From Myxococcales bacterium (GTDB taxonomy: Bacteria > Myxococcota_A > Polyangia > Polyangiales > Polyangiaceae), in NCBI GenBank assembly GCA_004193285.1, contig SECP01000011.1, forward strand, positions 62,001 to 126,000: a stretch of DNA of 64,000 nt, read 5' to 3'. The notes beneath the pieces were generated by a model that saw nothing but the letters and a program-made list of their open reading frames with translations, was not told the origin of the DNA and did no database searches. A program made the translations under genes and the position numbers. Positions 8,535 to 15,187 of this stretch are shown here, piece by piece; the first letter of the stretch is position 1; every line of letters starts with the position of its first letter.

Positions 8535-9791
8535 TCTTTCCGTACGGCGCTTTTGGGACTTTCACTCGGGCTCGTTGCCAGCGCTTTTGGCGTGCGAGCC
8601 TCCGCTCAAACCGCGACCAGCATCGACACCGCGCGTGGGCCGCTGACCGGCAGCACGCGGCGCATCGGTCTCGGTGGGGCATTCGTGGCGCTGGCGGACG
8701 ACTCTGAAGGCGTAGCCATCAACCCCGCTTCGGTGGCCCTCCGGCTCCCCTACTCGTGGTCCTGGTGGGACTACGGCTTCGGTGTGGACTTCTCCATCGG
8801 CGGCTGGCTGCCGAAGAACGATTTGTACAATCAAGGCACCGACGGCACCGGCAAGAGCTCCGCCTTGTTCGGCTCGCTCGCGGCCGTGCTGTACGCCGGC
8901 CACTTCGGGGTGGGGGCGGCGGCAGAGGCGCAGAGCAACGCCGCGAGCCGCCCTCAGGAGGAGCAGGGCGTAGCCCGTAACTTCAGCGCGAACTTCGGCA
9001 TGGTCCACAGCAGCGCCGCGTACGGCTTTCTGGACAACCAGCTGCTGATTGGCGCGGGCGCGCGCTTCGTAGGCATGAGCTTCGATGCGCGCGGTAGCGG
9101 CGGAGCGCTCAGCACGGCCGGCGCCGGCTACACCGCCGGCGTGACCTACAAGCCGGCCGCGCACCAGTACCGCATCGCGGCCGCCTACAAATCCAGTATC
9201 CGCGCGGAGGTACCCGGAGAGGCGGGAGAGGATCCGACACGGGTGGACGTGCCGTGGGAGCTCGCCCTGGGCTTCACCTACCAATGGGGTCGGCGGGTGA
9301 TGAACCCGCGCTTCGTCAGCGTGGACGAGGTGGCGCGTGGCTACAGCGGCGGAGCGGAGCCGAGCAAAGAGGACCGAAAGCGCGCGGAGCGGCAGCTCTT
9401 CGAGGACTACCAGCGCCGCCAGCGCCGCTACGTGCTCGTTTCGACCGAGCTTTCGGTCATCCAGGGCGACGCCGACCACGTGGGGGTCGAGCGGCTTTGG
9501 ACCAAGAGCGGCACCGCCTCCGCCGGGCGTCCGGTGATCTTGCCGCGCGTGGGCGTCGAAGCCGAGGTCGTACCGCACGTGCTCCGGCTGCGCGCGGGCA
9601 GCTACTACGAGGCCGAGCGTGTGAACCTCAAGCCCGTGCGCCTTCACGGTACGGGCGGGCTAGACGTGCGGTTGTTTCGTTGGAACGTCTTCGGGCTGAT
9701 CGGGCCGTTCGACTACTGGCAGCTGTCGGTGGCGGCGGACGCGGCACGCGCGTACCTGAACACGTCGTTCAGCATCGGTTTCTGGCATTGA
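8535..9791 (+). CDS. outer-membrane beta-barrel protein, OmpP1/FadL or PorV-like
   Basis: I propose TTG 8535 as start because it gives a clean signal peptide (a hydrophobic stretch ending ASAQT about residue 26); no ATG or GTG serves as well. The mature part opens with TRRIGLGGAFVALADDSEG and AINPAS, the signature of OmpP1/FadL- and PorV-type barrels in which an N-terminal hatch is followed by repeated amphipathic strands. Alternating aromatic/hydrophobic strands run to the end, which finishes FSIGFWH, a typical barrel C-terminus close to Phe. An inserted charged segment (about residues 285-310, KEDRKRAERQLFEDYQRRQRR) could form an extracellular or periplasmic helix. Cargo or transport role is unknown; hydrophobic substrate uptake is the family norm. 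Confidence 0.75.
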   Translation, partial: SFRTALLGLSLGLVASAFGVRASAQTATSIDTARGPLTGSTRRIGLGGAFVALADDSEGVAINPASVALRLPYSWSWWDYGFGVDFSIGGWLPKNDLYNQGTDGTGKSSALFGSLAAVLYAGHFGVGAAAEAQSNAASRPQEEQGVARNFSANFGMVHSSAAYGFLDNQLLIGAGARFVGMSFDARGSGGALSTAGAGYTAGVTYKPAAHQYRIAAAYKSSIRAEVPGEAGEDPTRVDVPWELALGFTYQWGRRVMNPRFVSVDEVARGYSGGAEPSKEDRKRAERQLFEDYQRRQRRYVLVSTELSVIQGDADHVGVERLWTKSGTASAGRPVILPRVGVEAEVVPHVLRLRAGSYYEAERVNLKPVRLHGTGGLDVRLFRWNVFGLIGPFDYWQLSVAADAARAYLNTSFSIGFWH

Positions 9792-9792
9792 C

Positions 9793-9823
9793 CGGCGAGC
9801 TGGATTAATCGCGGCCCTCGCCG
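9793..9823 (+). terminator. hairpin after the outer-membrane protein gene
   Basis: CGGCGAG (9793-9799) and CTCGCCG (9817-9823) form a seven-base-pair stem with a 17-base loop, starting just after the stop codon at 9791. There is no T run, so it is at best a weak intrinsic terminator or a 3'-stabilising hairpin. Confidence 0.3.
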
Positions 9824-9843
9824 TGTTGAACCAGGAGCCGAAG

Positions 9844-10029
9844 ATGGCCCACGAGCATTGGTTCAAATCGCTACGGGCACCTGTAGCTTGTCTGACCGGG
9901 GCATGCCTGGGCGCGCTCCTGGGCGGCCTCTTCCACGGACCACTGCTGGCCTTCGTCGGCGCCATCTTCGGCGCCGCTTGCGCGGCTCACGCGGCCAAGC
10001 TCGGCCGCGTCACCCGTCGGTGGGTATGA
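9844..10029 (+). CDS. small membrane protein with Gly/Ala-rich helices
   Basis: This 61-aa protein is preceded by AGGAG six bases before ATG 9844, a strong reason to accept it as a real gene despite its size. After a polar start (MAHEHWFKSLR), residues 13-50 form one long or two short hydrophobic helices rich in Gly and Ala (ACLGALLGGLFHGPLLAFVGAIFGAACAA), with GxxxG-type packing. The tail is basic. No family is recognised. It lies 30 bp before the adaptor gene but is separated from it by a palindrome, so it need not be co-regulated. Confidence 0.55.
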   Translation: MAHEHWFKSLRAPVACLTGACLGALLGGLFHGPLLAFVGAIFGAACAAHAAKLGRVTRRWV

Positions 10030-10041
10030 AGGCGAGCGAGC

Positions 10042-10057
10042 CGGCACTATAGTGCCG
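10042..10057. promoter_or_regulatory. perfect 16-bp palindrome before the adaptor gene
   Basis: CGGCACTATAGTGCCG is a perfect inverted repeat without spacer, ending two bases before ATG 10060. Its position over the expected ribosome-binding region means a bound repressor would block expression; the centre CTATAG could also form part of a -10 element. It is inferred to be an operator; the regulator is unknown. Confidence 0.55.
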
Positions 10058-10059
10058 AC

Positions 10060-11295
10060 ATGCGGGCGACGAACGAGGCCGGCGTGAGCCAGCACCACCA
10101 TCCCTCCAGCGTCCCCACTCCTGCCAAGCCGGCGAGCGCCGCGCCGCGCCGCTCTCGCAAGCGGCTGGGGTTCGTGCTGGGCGGCGCGCTCGTCATCGCG
10201 GGCGGAGTTCTTCTGCTCCGGCGCGGCGGAGCAGAGCCGCAGCCTCCGCCCGCGGCCACGGCGGACGTACCGCGCGCCAAGGGCGACCACATCTCGTACT
10301 CGCCCGCGTTCGCCGCGCGCGCGCAGATTGAGGTCACGGAGGTGCAGGAGGCGCGGCTGGAGCCAGCCATCAGCCTCGTCGGCACTGTGGATTTCGACGC
10401 GGAGTACGTGGCCGCCATCGGCACGCGGCTGCGAGGTCTGGTGAGCCGAGTGGAGAAGTTCGAGGGCGACAGCGTGAAGGCCGGTGAGGCGCTCGCGTTG
10501 GTGCAGAGCGCCGAGCTGGGCGAGGCGCAAGCCGCCGTCAGCATGCTGCAAGCCGACTACGAGGCGGCCGAGATCAACGCCAAGCGCGAGGCGGCTCTGT
10601 CGGAACGCAAGCTCACCACCGCTCGCGAAATGGAGGTAGCGACGGTGGAGGCGCGGAAGGCGGCGCTCAAGCTGAAAGCGGCGCAGCAAAAGGTCGCCGC
10701 GCTCGGCGGCCTCGGTGCGGGCTCCGAGCTCGGCTCGCGCATCGTCCGCTCGCCCATTGCGGGTACGGTAGTGGAGCGCAACGTGTCGCCGGGGCAGTTC
10801 GTGGACGGCGAGCTGGTCGCGTTCAAGGTGGCAAACCTCGAACACCTTTGGATCGAGCTGGACGTGTTCGAGCGCAACCTCCCCCACGTGCGGGTCGGCG
10901 ATCGGGCGGAGCTCCGGCCGCTGACGGGCGGCGTGGCGCTCCAAGGCACCGTGGCCAAAGTGGCGTCCACCATCGACCCAGAAACGCACAGCGCCATCGT
11001 TCGCATCGAGGTGCCGAACCGAGACCGCCAGCTGCGCATTGGTCAAGCGGTCAAGGCGACGCTGCACTCGAGCGGCACCGAGCAGGCCCGCCCCGTCGTG
11101 CCGACCTCCGCCATCACGTTCGTGGACGGCAAGCCCACCGTGTTCGTTGCCGTGGGTCCGGGAGAGGTCGTGGTGACGCGCGTCATGCCCGGCGCGAACG
11201 ACAGCGCCCGTACGGAGATCCTGTCGGGTGTGAAGGCGGGCGATCGTGTGGTGACGAGCGGCGTCTTCGCGCTCAAGAGCGAGCTGTTTCGCTGA
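10060..11295 (+). CDS. efflux RND-type periplasmic adaptor (HlyD/CusB-like)
   Basis: This 411-aa protein has a short His-rich N-terminus, one membrane anchor (about residues 34-53) and the standard membrane-fusion-protein order: barrel-sandwich/lipoyl half (SLVGTVDFDAEYVAAI through VSRVEKFEGDSVKAG), an alpha hairpin of Ala/Glu/Lys-rich helices (about 150-215), the second lipoyl half (IRSPIAGTVVERNVSPGQ type, here IVRSPIAGTVVERNVSPGQF), beta-barrel and membrane-proximal domains. These adaptors join an inner-membrane RND pump to a TolC channel, often for metals in the CusB branch. No pump or TolC gene lies next to it, which is unusual. ATG 10060 is used; GTG 10084 is an alternative. The following gene is not in the same functional class. 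Confidence 0.88.
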   Translation: MRATNEAGVSQHHHPSSVPTPAKPASAAPRRSRKRLGFVLGGALVIAGGVLLLRRGGAEPQPPPAATADVPRAKGDHISYSPAFAARAQIEVTEVQEARLEPAISLVGTVDFDAEYVAAIGTRLRGLVSRVEKFEGDSVKAGEALALVQSAELGEAQAAVSMLQADYEAAEINAKREAALSERKLTTAREMEVATVEARKAALKLKAAQQKVAALGGLGAGSELGSRIVRSPIAGTVVERNVSPGQFVDGELVAFKVANLEHLWIELDVFERNLPHVRVGDRAELRPLTGGVALQGTVAKVASTIDPETHSAIVRIEVPNRDRQLRIGQAVKATLHSSGTEQARPVVPTSAITFVDGKPTVFVAVGPGEVVVTRVMPGANDSARTEILSGVKAGDRVVTSGVFALKSELFR

Positions 11296-11324
11296 GGGTG
11301 GCCGCGCGCCTCCGCTCCCAAATC

Positions 11325-11361
11325 TCGTTTGACGTGCAACTTGTCCGACGCTATGCGTCGG
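11325..11361 (+). promoter_or_regulatory. promoter-like TTGACG element with inverted repeat
   Basis: TCGTTTGACGTGCAA (11325-11339) includes TTGACG at 11329-11334. Exactly 17 bases later is TATGCG (11352-11357), a plausible -35/-10 pair. The -10 sits in a perfect dyad, CCGACGC-TAT-GCGTCGG (11345-11361). If the promoter is real, the ATG at 11353 lies within it and translation would begin downstream, for example at TTG 11365. The same 15-base string recurs at 42097-42111. Confidence 0.4.
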
Positions 11362-11778
11362 GGGTTGAGCGGACCCACCCCTGACGAGTCGCTGCGGGTT
11401 TTCCTGCGCGAGCACCTCTCTGGCTTCGAGCAGCTGCACGCGCTGCTGTGCCTAGCCGGTGGCGGGGAGCGCGCTTGGTCGGCCCAAGACGTGGCATTGG
11501 CCATTGGCTTGCCGCTGGACCTGACGGAAAGCGCGCTGCAGGAGCTCGTGCACACCGGGGGGCTCGTCGCCTCCTCGTCGCGCGGGCGGAGCGCCGCCTA
11601 TACCTTTGCTCCCGCGGGTGCCGGCGCGCGCGAGCTAGTCTCGGAGCTCGCGCGGGTCTATGCTGAGCAGCCGCTCGCCATCATTCGCATGATGAACGAA
11701 AATGCACTGGCGCGTGTGCGCAGCACCGCGGCTCACCGCCTGGCCGAAGCCTTCCGACTGGACCGGGAGAAGAAATGA
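11353..11778 (+). CDS. winged-helix-like regulator of small membrane protein pair
   Basis: This is a 141-aa protein (from ATG 11353; TTG 11365 would give 137). Residues about 20-85 look like a winged helix-turn-helix: FEQLHALLCLAGGG, AQDVALAIGLPLDLTESALQEL as the helix-turn-helix, and SRGRSAAYTFAP as the wing. The C-terminal half is helical. It has no ligand-binding domain. The stop overlaps the next start (ATGATG/TGA), and the two downstream genes encode related small membrane proteins, so it probably regulates or works with them. The dyad spanning its start codon may be an autoregulatory site. Confidence 0.65.
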   Translation: MRRGLSGPTPDESLRVFLREHLSGFEQLHALLCLAGGGERAWSAQDVALAIGLPLDLTESALQELVHTGGLVASSSRGRSAAYTFAPAGAGARELVSELARVYAEQPLAIIRMMNENALARVRSTAAHRLAEAFRLDREKK

Positions 11779-12032
11779 TGGGGACGCTCGCCTACGCCGT
11801 GGGTGTGCTGACGAGCCTGCTGTGCGCGTTCCTGCTGGTGCGCAGCTACCGCCGGGAGCGCACGCCGCTCTTGCTCTGGTGCTGCCTGTGCTTCGTTGGG
11901 CTGGCCCTGAACAACGTGCTCTTGTTCACGGATCTCTTCATCGTGAGCACGAACCTCGAAGTATGGCGCAGTGTGGTCGCGCTCGCGGCGCTCGTGCTGC
12001 TGCTCGTCGGCCTGATTCGGGAGGCGGCATGA
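11775..12032 (+). CDS. small membrane protein, DUF5985-like, first of a tandem pair
   Basis: The 85-aa product consists of three hydrophobic helices (about 3-24, 32-52, 62-82) separated by short loops, the first followed by SYRRERTP. Its layout matches the next protein along the whole length: helix, R-S/W-Y/R-R basic loop, aromatic helix, variable loop, final helix. This is the pattern of the DUF5985 small membrane proteins, assigned from memory and not by search. ATG overlaps the upstream stop and its own stop overlaps the next start (ATGA), giving a strictly coupled three-gene operon. Function unknown; hetero-oligomer formation with its paralogue is an inference. Confidence 0.65.
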   Translation: MMGTLAYAVGVLTSLLCAFLLVRSYRRERTPLLLWCCLCFVGLALNNVLLFTDLFIVSTNLEVWRSVVALAALVLLLVGLIREAA

Positions 12033-12283
12033 TCGACTTCCTGCACGGCATGCTGGCTATGGCTGCGTTCACCGTGGGCCTATTCTTCCTTCGGTACTGG
12101 CGCATGACGCGAGACAGCCTCTTCCTGTACTTTTGCGTCGCGTTCTGGCTCCTGGCCGCGAACTGGACCATTCCCAGCTACTCCGCGGAGCTGGTGCCTC
12201 ACGCTCACGTGCTGCGCTTCTTAGGTTTCGCGCTCATCGCCTACGCGGTTTTCGCCAAGAACCGCAGCCCGCAGCGCGGTTGA
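12029..12283 (+). CDS. small membrane protein, DUF5985-like, second of a tandem pair
   Basis: This is an 84-aa membrane protein with three predicted helices: MLAMAAFTVGLFFLRYW, LFLYFCVAFWLLAANW and VLRFLGFALIAYAVF. The helix-RYWRMTRDS-helix arrangement parallels SYRRERT in the preceding protein, so the pair looks like a tandem duplication. It begins within the stop codon of its paralogue (ATGA at 12029-12032), with no ribosome-binding site of its own needed. It ends the operon; 46 bp later the MarR gene begins. Function unknown. Confidence 0.65.
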   Translation: MIDFLHGMLAMAAFTVGLFFLRYWRMTRDSLFLYFCVAFWLLAANWTIPSYSAELVPHAHVLRFLGFALIAYAVFAKNRSPQRG

Positions 12284-12329
12284 CGCGCCTCCCGCTTGGT
12301 CCTTGCGGAAGCGATGGCGTTCTGGCTTC

Positions 12330-12905
12330 ATGAGCGCGTTGAGTCGCTCGCAGACCAAGCCCGCGGAGCCAGCTGCACAGGCTCTTCCTCTCGGCGACGC
12401 CCTCTCGTTCCTGCAGGTCCTGTGGGCGCTCACGCACGGGCTGGAGTCCACCTCCAAACGCATGCTGGCCACGCTGGGCATCACGGGGCCCCAGCGGCTG
12501 GTACTGCGCATCGTGGGCCACTACGGGCGCATCGCGGCCGGGGAGCTGGCGGAGGTGCTGCACATTCACCCCAGCTCGCTCACCGGCATGCTGCGCCGTC
12601 TGGAGTACGCGGAGCTGATTCGTCGAGAGAGCGACCCGTTCGATCGGAGGCGCGCGCTCTTCAAGCTCACCCGTCGCGGCGTGCGCCTCAACGGGCAAAG
12701 ACGCGGCACCATCGAGGAAGCGGTGGCTACGACCCTCGCGCGCCAGCCTCGCGAACGGGTAGCCGCGACCAAGGCGGTGCTTCGCGCCCTGGCCGAATCG
12801 CTCGATGCGAATCTGACGCCCAGCTCCGCAAGCGAGCGTGGCATGAGTGCGCCGGCGCTCGCCACGGCGCCGCCGCCGAAGGGCCGTAGCAAAGCACGTG
12901 CCTAG
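12330..12905 (+). CDS. MarR-family transcriptional regulator
   Basis: This 191-aa protein is a MarR winged-helix dimer: dimerisation helices at both ends, recognition region AAGELAEVLHIHPSSLTGMLRRLEYAELIRRE (about residues 74-105) and a wing containing DPFDRRRALFKLTRRG, the conserved D-x-R-R-A/S pattern of MarR wings. An Ala/Pro/Lys-rich tail of about 35 residues follows the domain. ATG 12330 is used; TTG 12303 is an alternative in frame. The MarR family usually represses neighbouring transport or stress genes in response to small phenolic or oxidant ligands. A dyad (12953-12966) lies between it and the downstream ClC gene, which is the likeliest target. Confidence 0.85.
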   Translation: MSALSRSQTKPAEPAAQALPLGDALSFLQVLWALTHGLESTSKRMLATLGITGPQRLVLRIVGHYGRIAAGELAEVLHIHPSSLTGMLRRLEYAELIRRESDPFDRRRALFKLTRRGVRLNGQRRGTIEEAVATTLARQPRERVAATKAVLRALAESLDANLTPSSASERGMSAPALATAPPPKGRSKARA

Positions 12906-12952
12906 CATCCGGGCGCGGCGCGCGCTCGGACAGGTTCTGCGCTGCTGGGTCG

Positions 12953-12966
12953 GTTTGACATCAAAC
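12953..12966. promoter_or_regulatory. inverted repeat with TTGACA, possible MarR operator
   Basis: GTTTGA-CA-TCAAAC is a perfect inverted repeat with two-base spacer. It contains TTGACA (12955-12960), an exact -35 hexamer, and lies 48 bases after the marR-type stop and 35 bases before the ClC start. A regulator bound here would cover a promoter for the transporter gene. No clear -10 is visible. Confidence 0.45.
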
Positions 12967-13000
12967 GACTCGCGTGGGAGGCAGGTGCACTGCTTCACAT

Positions 13001-14845
13001 ATGACTTCCGCTTCGGCCCTGAGGCAAAGGCTGTCTCGATTCGGTCAGTGGGCGCTCCGCTTGGAGCTGCGCGTCGCTCCGACGGAGTCGCAGCGGCTGT
13101 TCGCGCTCACCTTGCTCATCGGCGTCGCCTGCGGGCTCGCGGCGGTGGCCTTTCACTTCTCGATCGCGTTCGCCGAGCGGATGCTGTTCGAGCGCGCCAT
13201 CCTGGCGCACGGCCAGTGGTGGGTGGTCGCGGGCGTGCTGACTCCAGCGCTCGGCGGCTTGGCTGCGGGGCTGCTTCTGAAGTACGTCGTGCCGAACGCG
13301 CGCGGTAGCGGCGTGCCGCAGGTGAAGGTCGCTTACGCTTCCACGCAGGGAGCCCTCCGCCTGCGCGACTCGATCGGTAAGCTCTTCGTCGCGAGCTTGC
13401 AGATCGGGTCGGGCGCTTCACTGGGCCGTGAAGGGCCAACCGTCCAGATTTGCAGTGGTCTCGCCAGCGCGCTGGGGCGGTTCGGCCGGCTCTCGCCGCG
13501 TAACCGACGCCGCCTGCTCCCGGTGGGCGCCGCCGCAGGCGTCGCGGCTGCGTTCAACGCCCCCATCGCGGCGGTGACGTTCACCATCGAGGAGGTCGTC
13601 GGCAACCTCGATCAAACGGTGCTCTCGGGCGTGATCGTGGCCGCCGCGCTTGCCGCCGTGATCGAGCGCAGCGTGCTGGGGACGCACCCCGTCTTCTCGG
13701 TACCGCAAGCCTTCGGCCTGAACGACGCTCGCTCGCTGCTGCTTTACGCGGCCCTCGGCTTGGCCGCGGGCCTGCTCTCGGTCGTGTTCACGGACGGGCT
13801 CCTGCTCGCTCGCGCCAAGTTTCGAAAGCAACGGTACATCCCGGATTGGGCCCAGCCGGCGGTGGGAGGTCTCGTCACGGGCGCGCTCGCGGTCGCCGCT
13901 CTGTATTGGCTGGGCACCAGCGGAGTGAACGGCGGCGGCTATAAAGTCGTCGAAAAGTCGCTGTCGGGGCTGCTGCCGGTGAAGGTGCTGTTGCTCTTGG
14001 GCGTCGCCAAGCTCGTGGCCACCATCTTCTCGTATTCGAGCGGAGGCGCCGGTGGCATCTTCGCTCCATCGCTGTTCATGGGAGCGATGCTGGGCGGAGC
14101 GTTCGGGTCATTGGACCGAACCATCTTCGAGCACGGCCCAGAGGCCATGGGCGCCTTCGCGCTCGTCGGCATGGGGGCGACCTTCTGCGGCACGATCCGC
14201 GCCCCGATGACCAGCGTGCTGATCATCGTCGAGCTGACTTCCGGCTACGGCCTCATCTTGCCGCTCATGATCGCCAACATGAGCGCGTACGTGCTGGCCC
14301 GCTACCTGCGCCCGGTGCCAATTTACGAGGCTCTGCTAGAGCAAGACGGTATCCACCTGAAGCAGCGCGGGTCTTTGCAGGCGCTGGACCAGCTGAAGCT
14401 CAGCACCCTCCCCGTTCAAGGGGCGGACCGCGCTCGGCTCCGGCCTGCCGAGCGCGCCAGCGACCTACTGCAAAGCGCGATCCCCGTGGGTCAGCACGTG
14501 TTCCCGGTGCTGAACGGCGCCGACGAGCTCGTCGGCTTGGTCACGACGGACGAGCTCGCCGTCTTGGAGCAAGACCCCGCGCTGGGCCCCCTCATCACTG
14601 CCTCGGACATCATGCGGCCACCGGTCAGCGTGGGCGTCAACGAGAGCTTGCTCACGGCGCTGGACCTGATGCGCGCGGAGCGCTTGCCCGAGCTCCCGAT
14701 CATGGATGCATCCGGAAGCCTGCTCGGCTTCATCGACGAGGCCACGATCGCGAGCGCCTACCTGCACGAGAGCGACCCCAGGTCTCAGCCCGGCTCCGCC
14801 GCCGCCGAGCCGAGCGCGGTCAGCAAAGCCCGCACCTCGACGTGA
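13001..14845 (+). CDS. ClC-family chloride channel or Cl-/H+ antiporter with two CBS domains
   Basis: This 614-aa protein has the ClC fold: about ten to eleven hydrophobic helices over residues 30-440 and the three Cl- selectivity motifs GSGVP (102-106), GREGP (142-146, gating Glu E144) and GIFAP (in GGAGGIFAPSLFMGA). E197-E198 in FTIEEVV correspond to the internal proton-transfer glutamate pair of the E. coli antiporter, so exchange rather than passive conduction is favoured. Two CBS domains (about 470-600) fill the C-terminus and may bind adenine nucleotides. ATG 13001 is used. The MarR gene upstream and the dyad between them suggest regulated expression; roles in acid or osmotic homeostasis are typical. 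Confidence 0.92.
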   Translation: MTSASALRQRLSRFGQWALRLELRVAPTESQRLFALTLLIGVACGLAAVAFHFSIAFAERMLFERAILAHGQWWVVAGVLTPALGGLAAGLLLKYVVPNARGSGVPQVKVAYASTQGALRLRDSIGKLFVASLQIGSGASLGREGPTVQICSGLASALGRFGRLSPRNRRRLLPVGAAAGVAAAFNAPIAAVTFTIEEVVGNLDQTVLSGVIVAAALAAVIERSVLGTHPVFSVPQAFGLNDARSLLLYAALGLAAGLLSVVFTDGLLLARAKFRKQRYIPDWAQPAVGGLVTGALAVAALYWLGTSGVNGGGYKVVEKSLSGLLPVKVLLLLGVAKLVATIFSYSSGGAGGIFAPSLFMGAMLGGAFGSLDRTIFEHGPEAMGAFALVGMGATFCGTIRAPMTSVLIIVELTSGYGLILPLMIANMSAYVLARYLRPVPIYEALLEQDGIHLKQRGSLQALDQLKLSTLPVQGADRARLRPAERASDLLQSAIPVGQHVFPVLNGADELVGLVTTDELAVLEQDPALGPLITASDIMRPPVSVGVNESLLTALDLMRAERLPELPIMDASGSLLGFIDEATIASAYLHESDPRSQPGSAAAEPSAVSKARTST

Positions 14846-14856
14846 GCTTCGAGGTG
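14833..14856 (+). terminator. hairpin spanning the ClC stop codon
   Basis: CACCTCGA (14833-14840) pairs perfectly with TCGAGGTG (14849-14856); the TGA stop lies in the eight-base loop. No T tract follows, so an intrinsic terminator is uncertain; it may act as an RNA 3'-end stabiliser. Confidence 0.35.
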
Positions 14857-15187
14857 GTAGGCAGCGCGTGAGTGGGGGATGCCGAAACGTGAGAACGCGC
14901 CACGAACCGGCGCTCGGAGATTTTGTTTGACCTGCAAGCAACGCGCGGCACGCGCGCCGAGACTTTCCGAAACTGATCGGCGAACGGTGTCCCCAGAGGC
15001 TGGGCTGGTCCCGCGGAGTACCGCCGGGTACGGCAAGGCGTGCCGGCTTCCCGCTGCGCGCGCGCCGATTTCCCATCGCCACACGGCGTCGCCGGAGCCC
15101 TGATCTTGGCAAACGTGGCTTAATGCCTCACACCGGTCCCGTCAGCGCACTACGGTTCGCGCGCCGCAAGGCCTCTATACTCGTCGA
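14857..15187. other. non-coding stretch between ClC gene and large kinase
   Basis: About 330 bp without a convincing gene. It contains GTTTGACCTGCAA at 14925-14937, a near copy of the element at 11325 and 42097, and is locally AT-richer around 14919-14930. Small open frames here lack ribosome-binding sites and protein-like composition. No tRNA or stable RNA fold was recognised. It presumably carries the promoter of the kinase beginning at 15188. Confidence 0.4.

Noticed and set aside
8562..9647. 361-codon open frame opposite the outer-membrane barrel gene
   Set aside because: Arg/His/Ala-rich antisense shadow; the plus-strand frame has a signal peptide and barrel signature.
14465..15112. Minus-strand frame extending into the intergenic region after the ClC gene
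   Set aside because: Most of it is antisense to the CBS domains; the intergenic part is Arg/Pro-rich and without a start signal.
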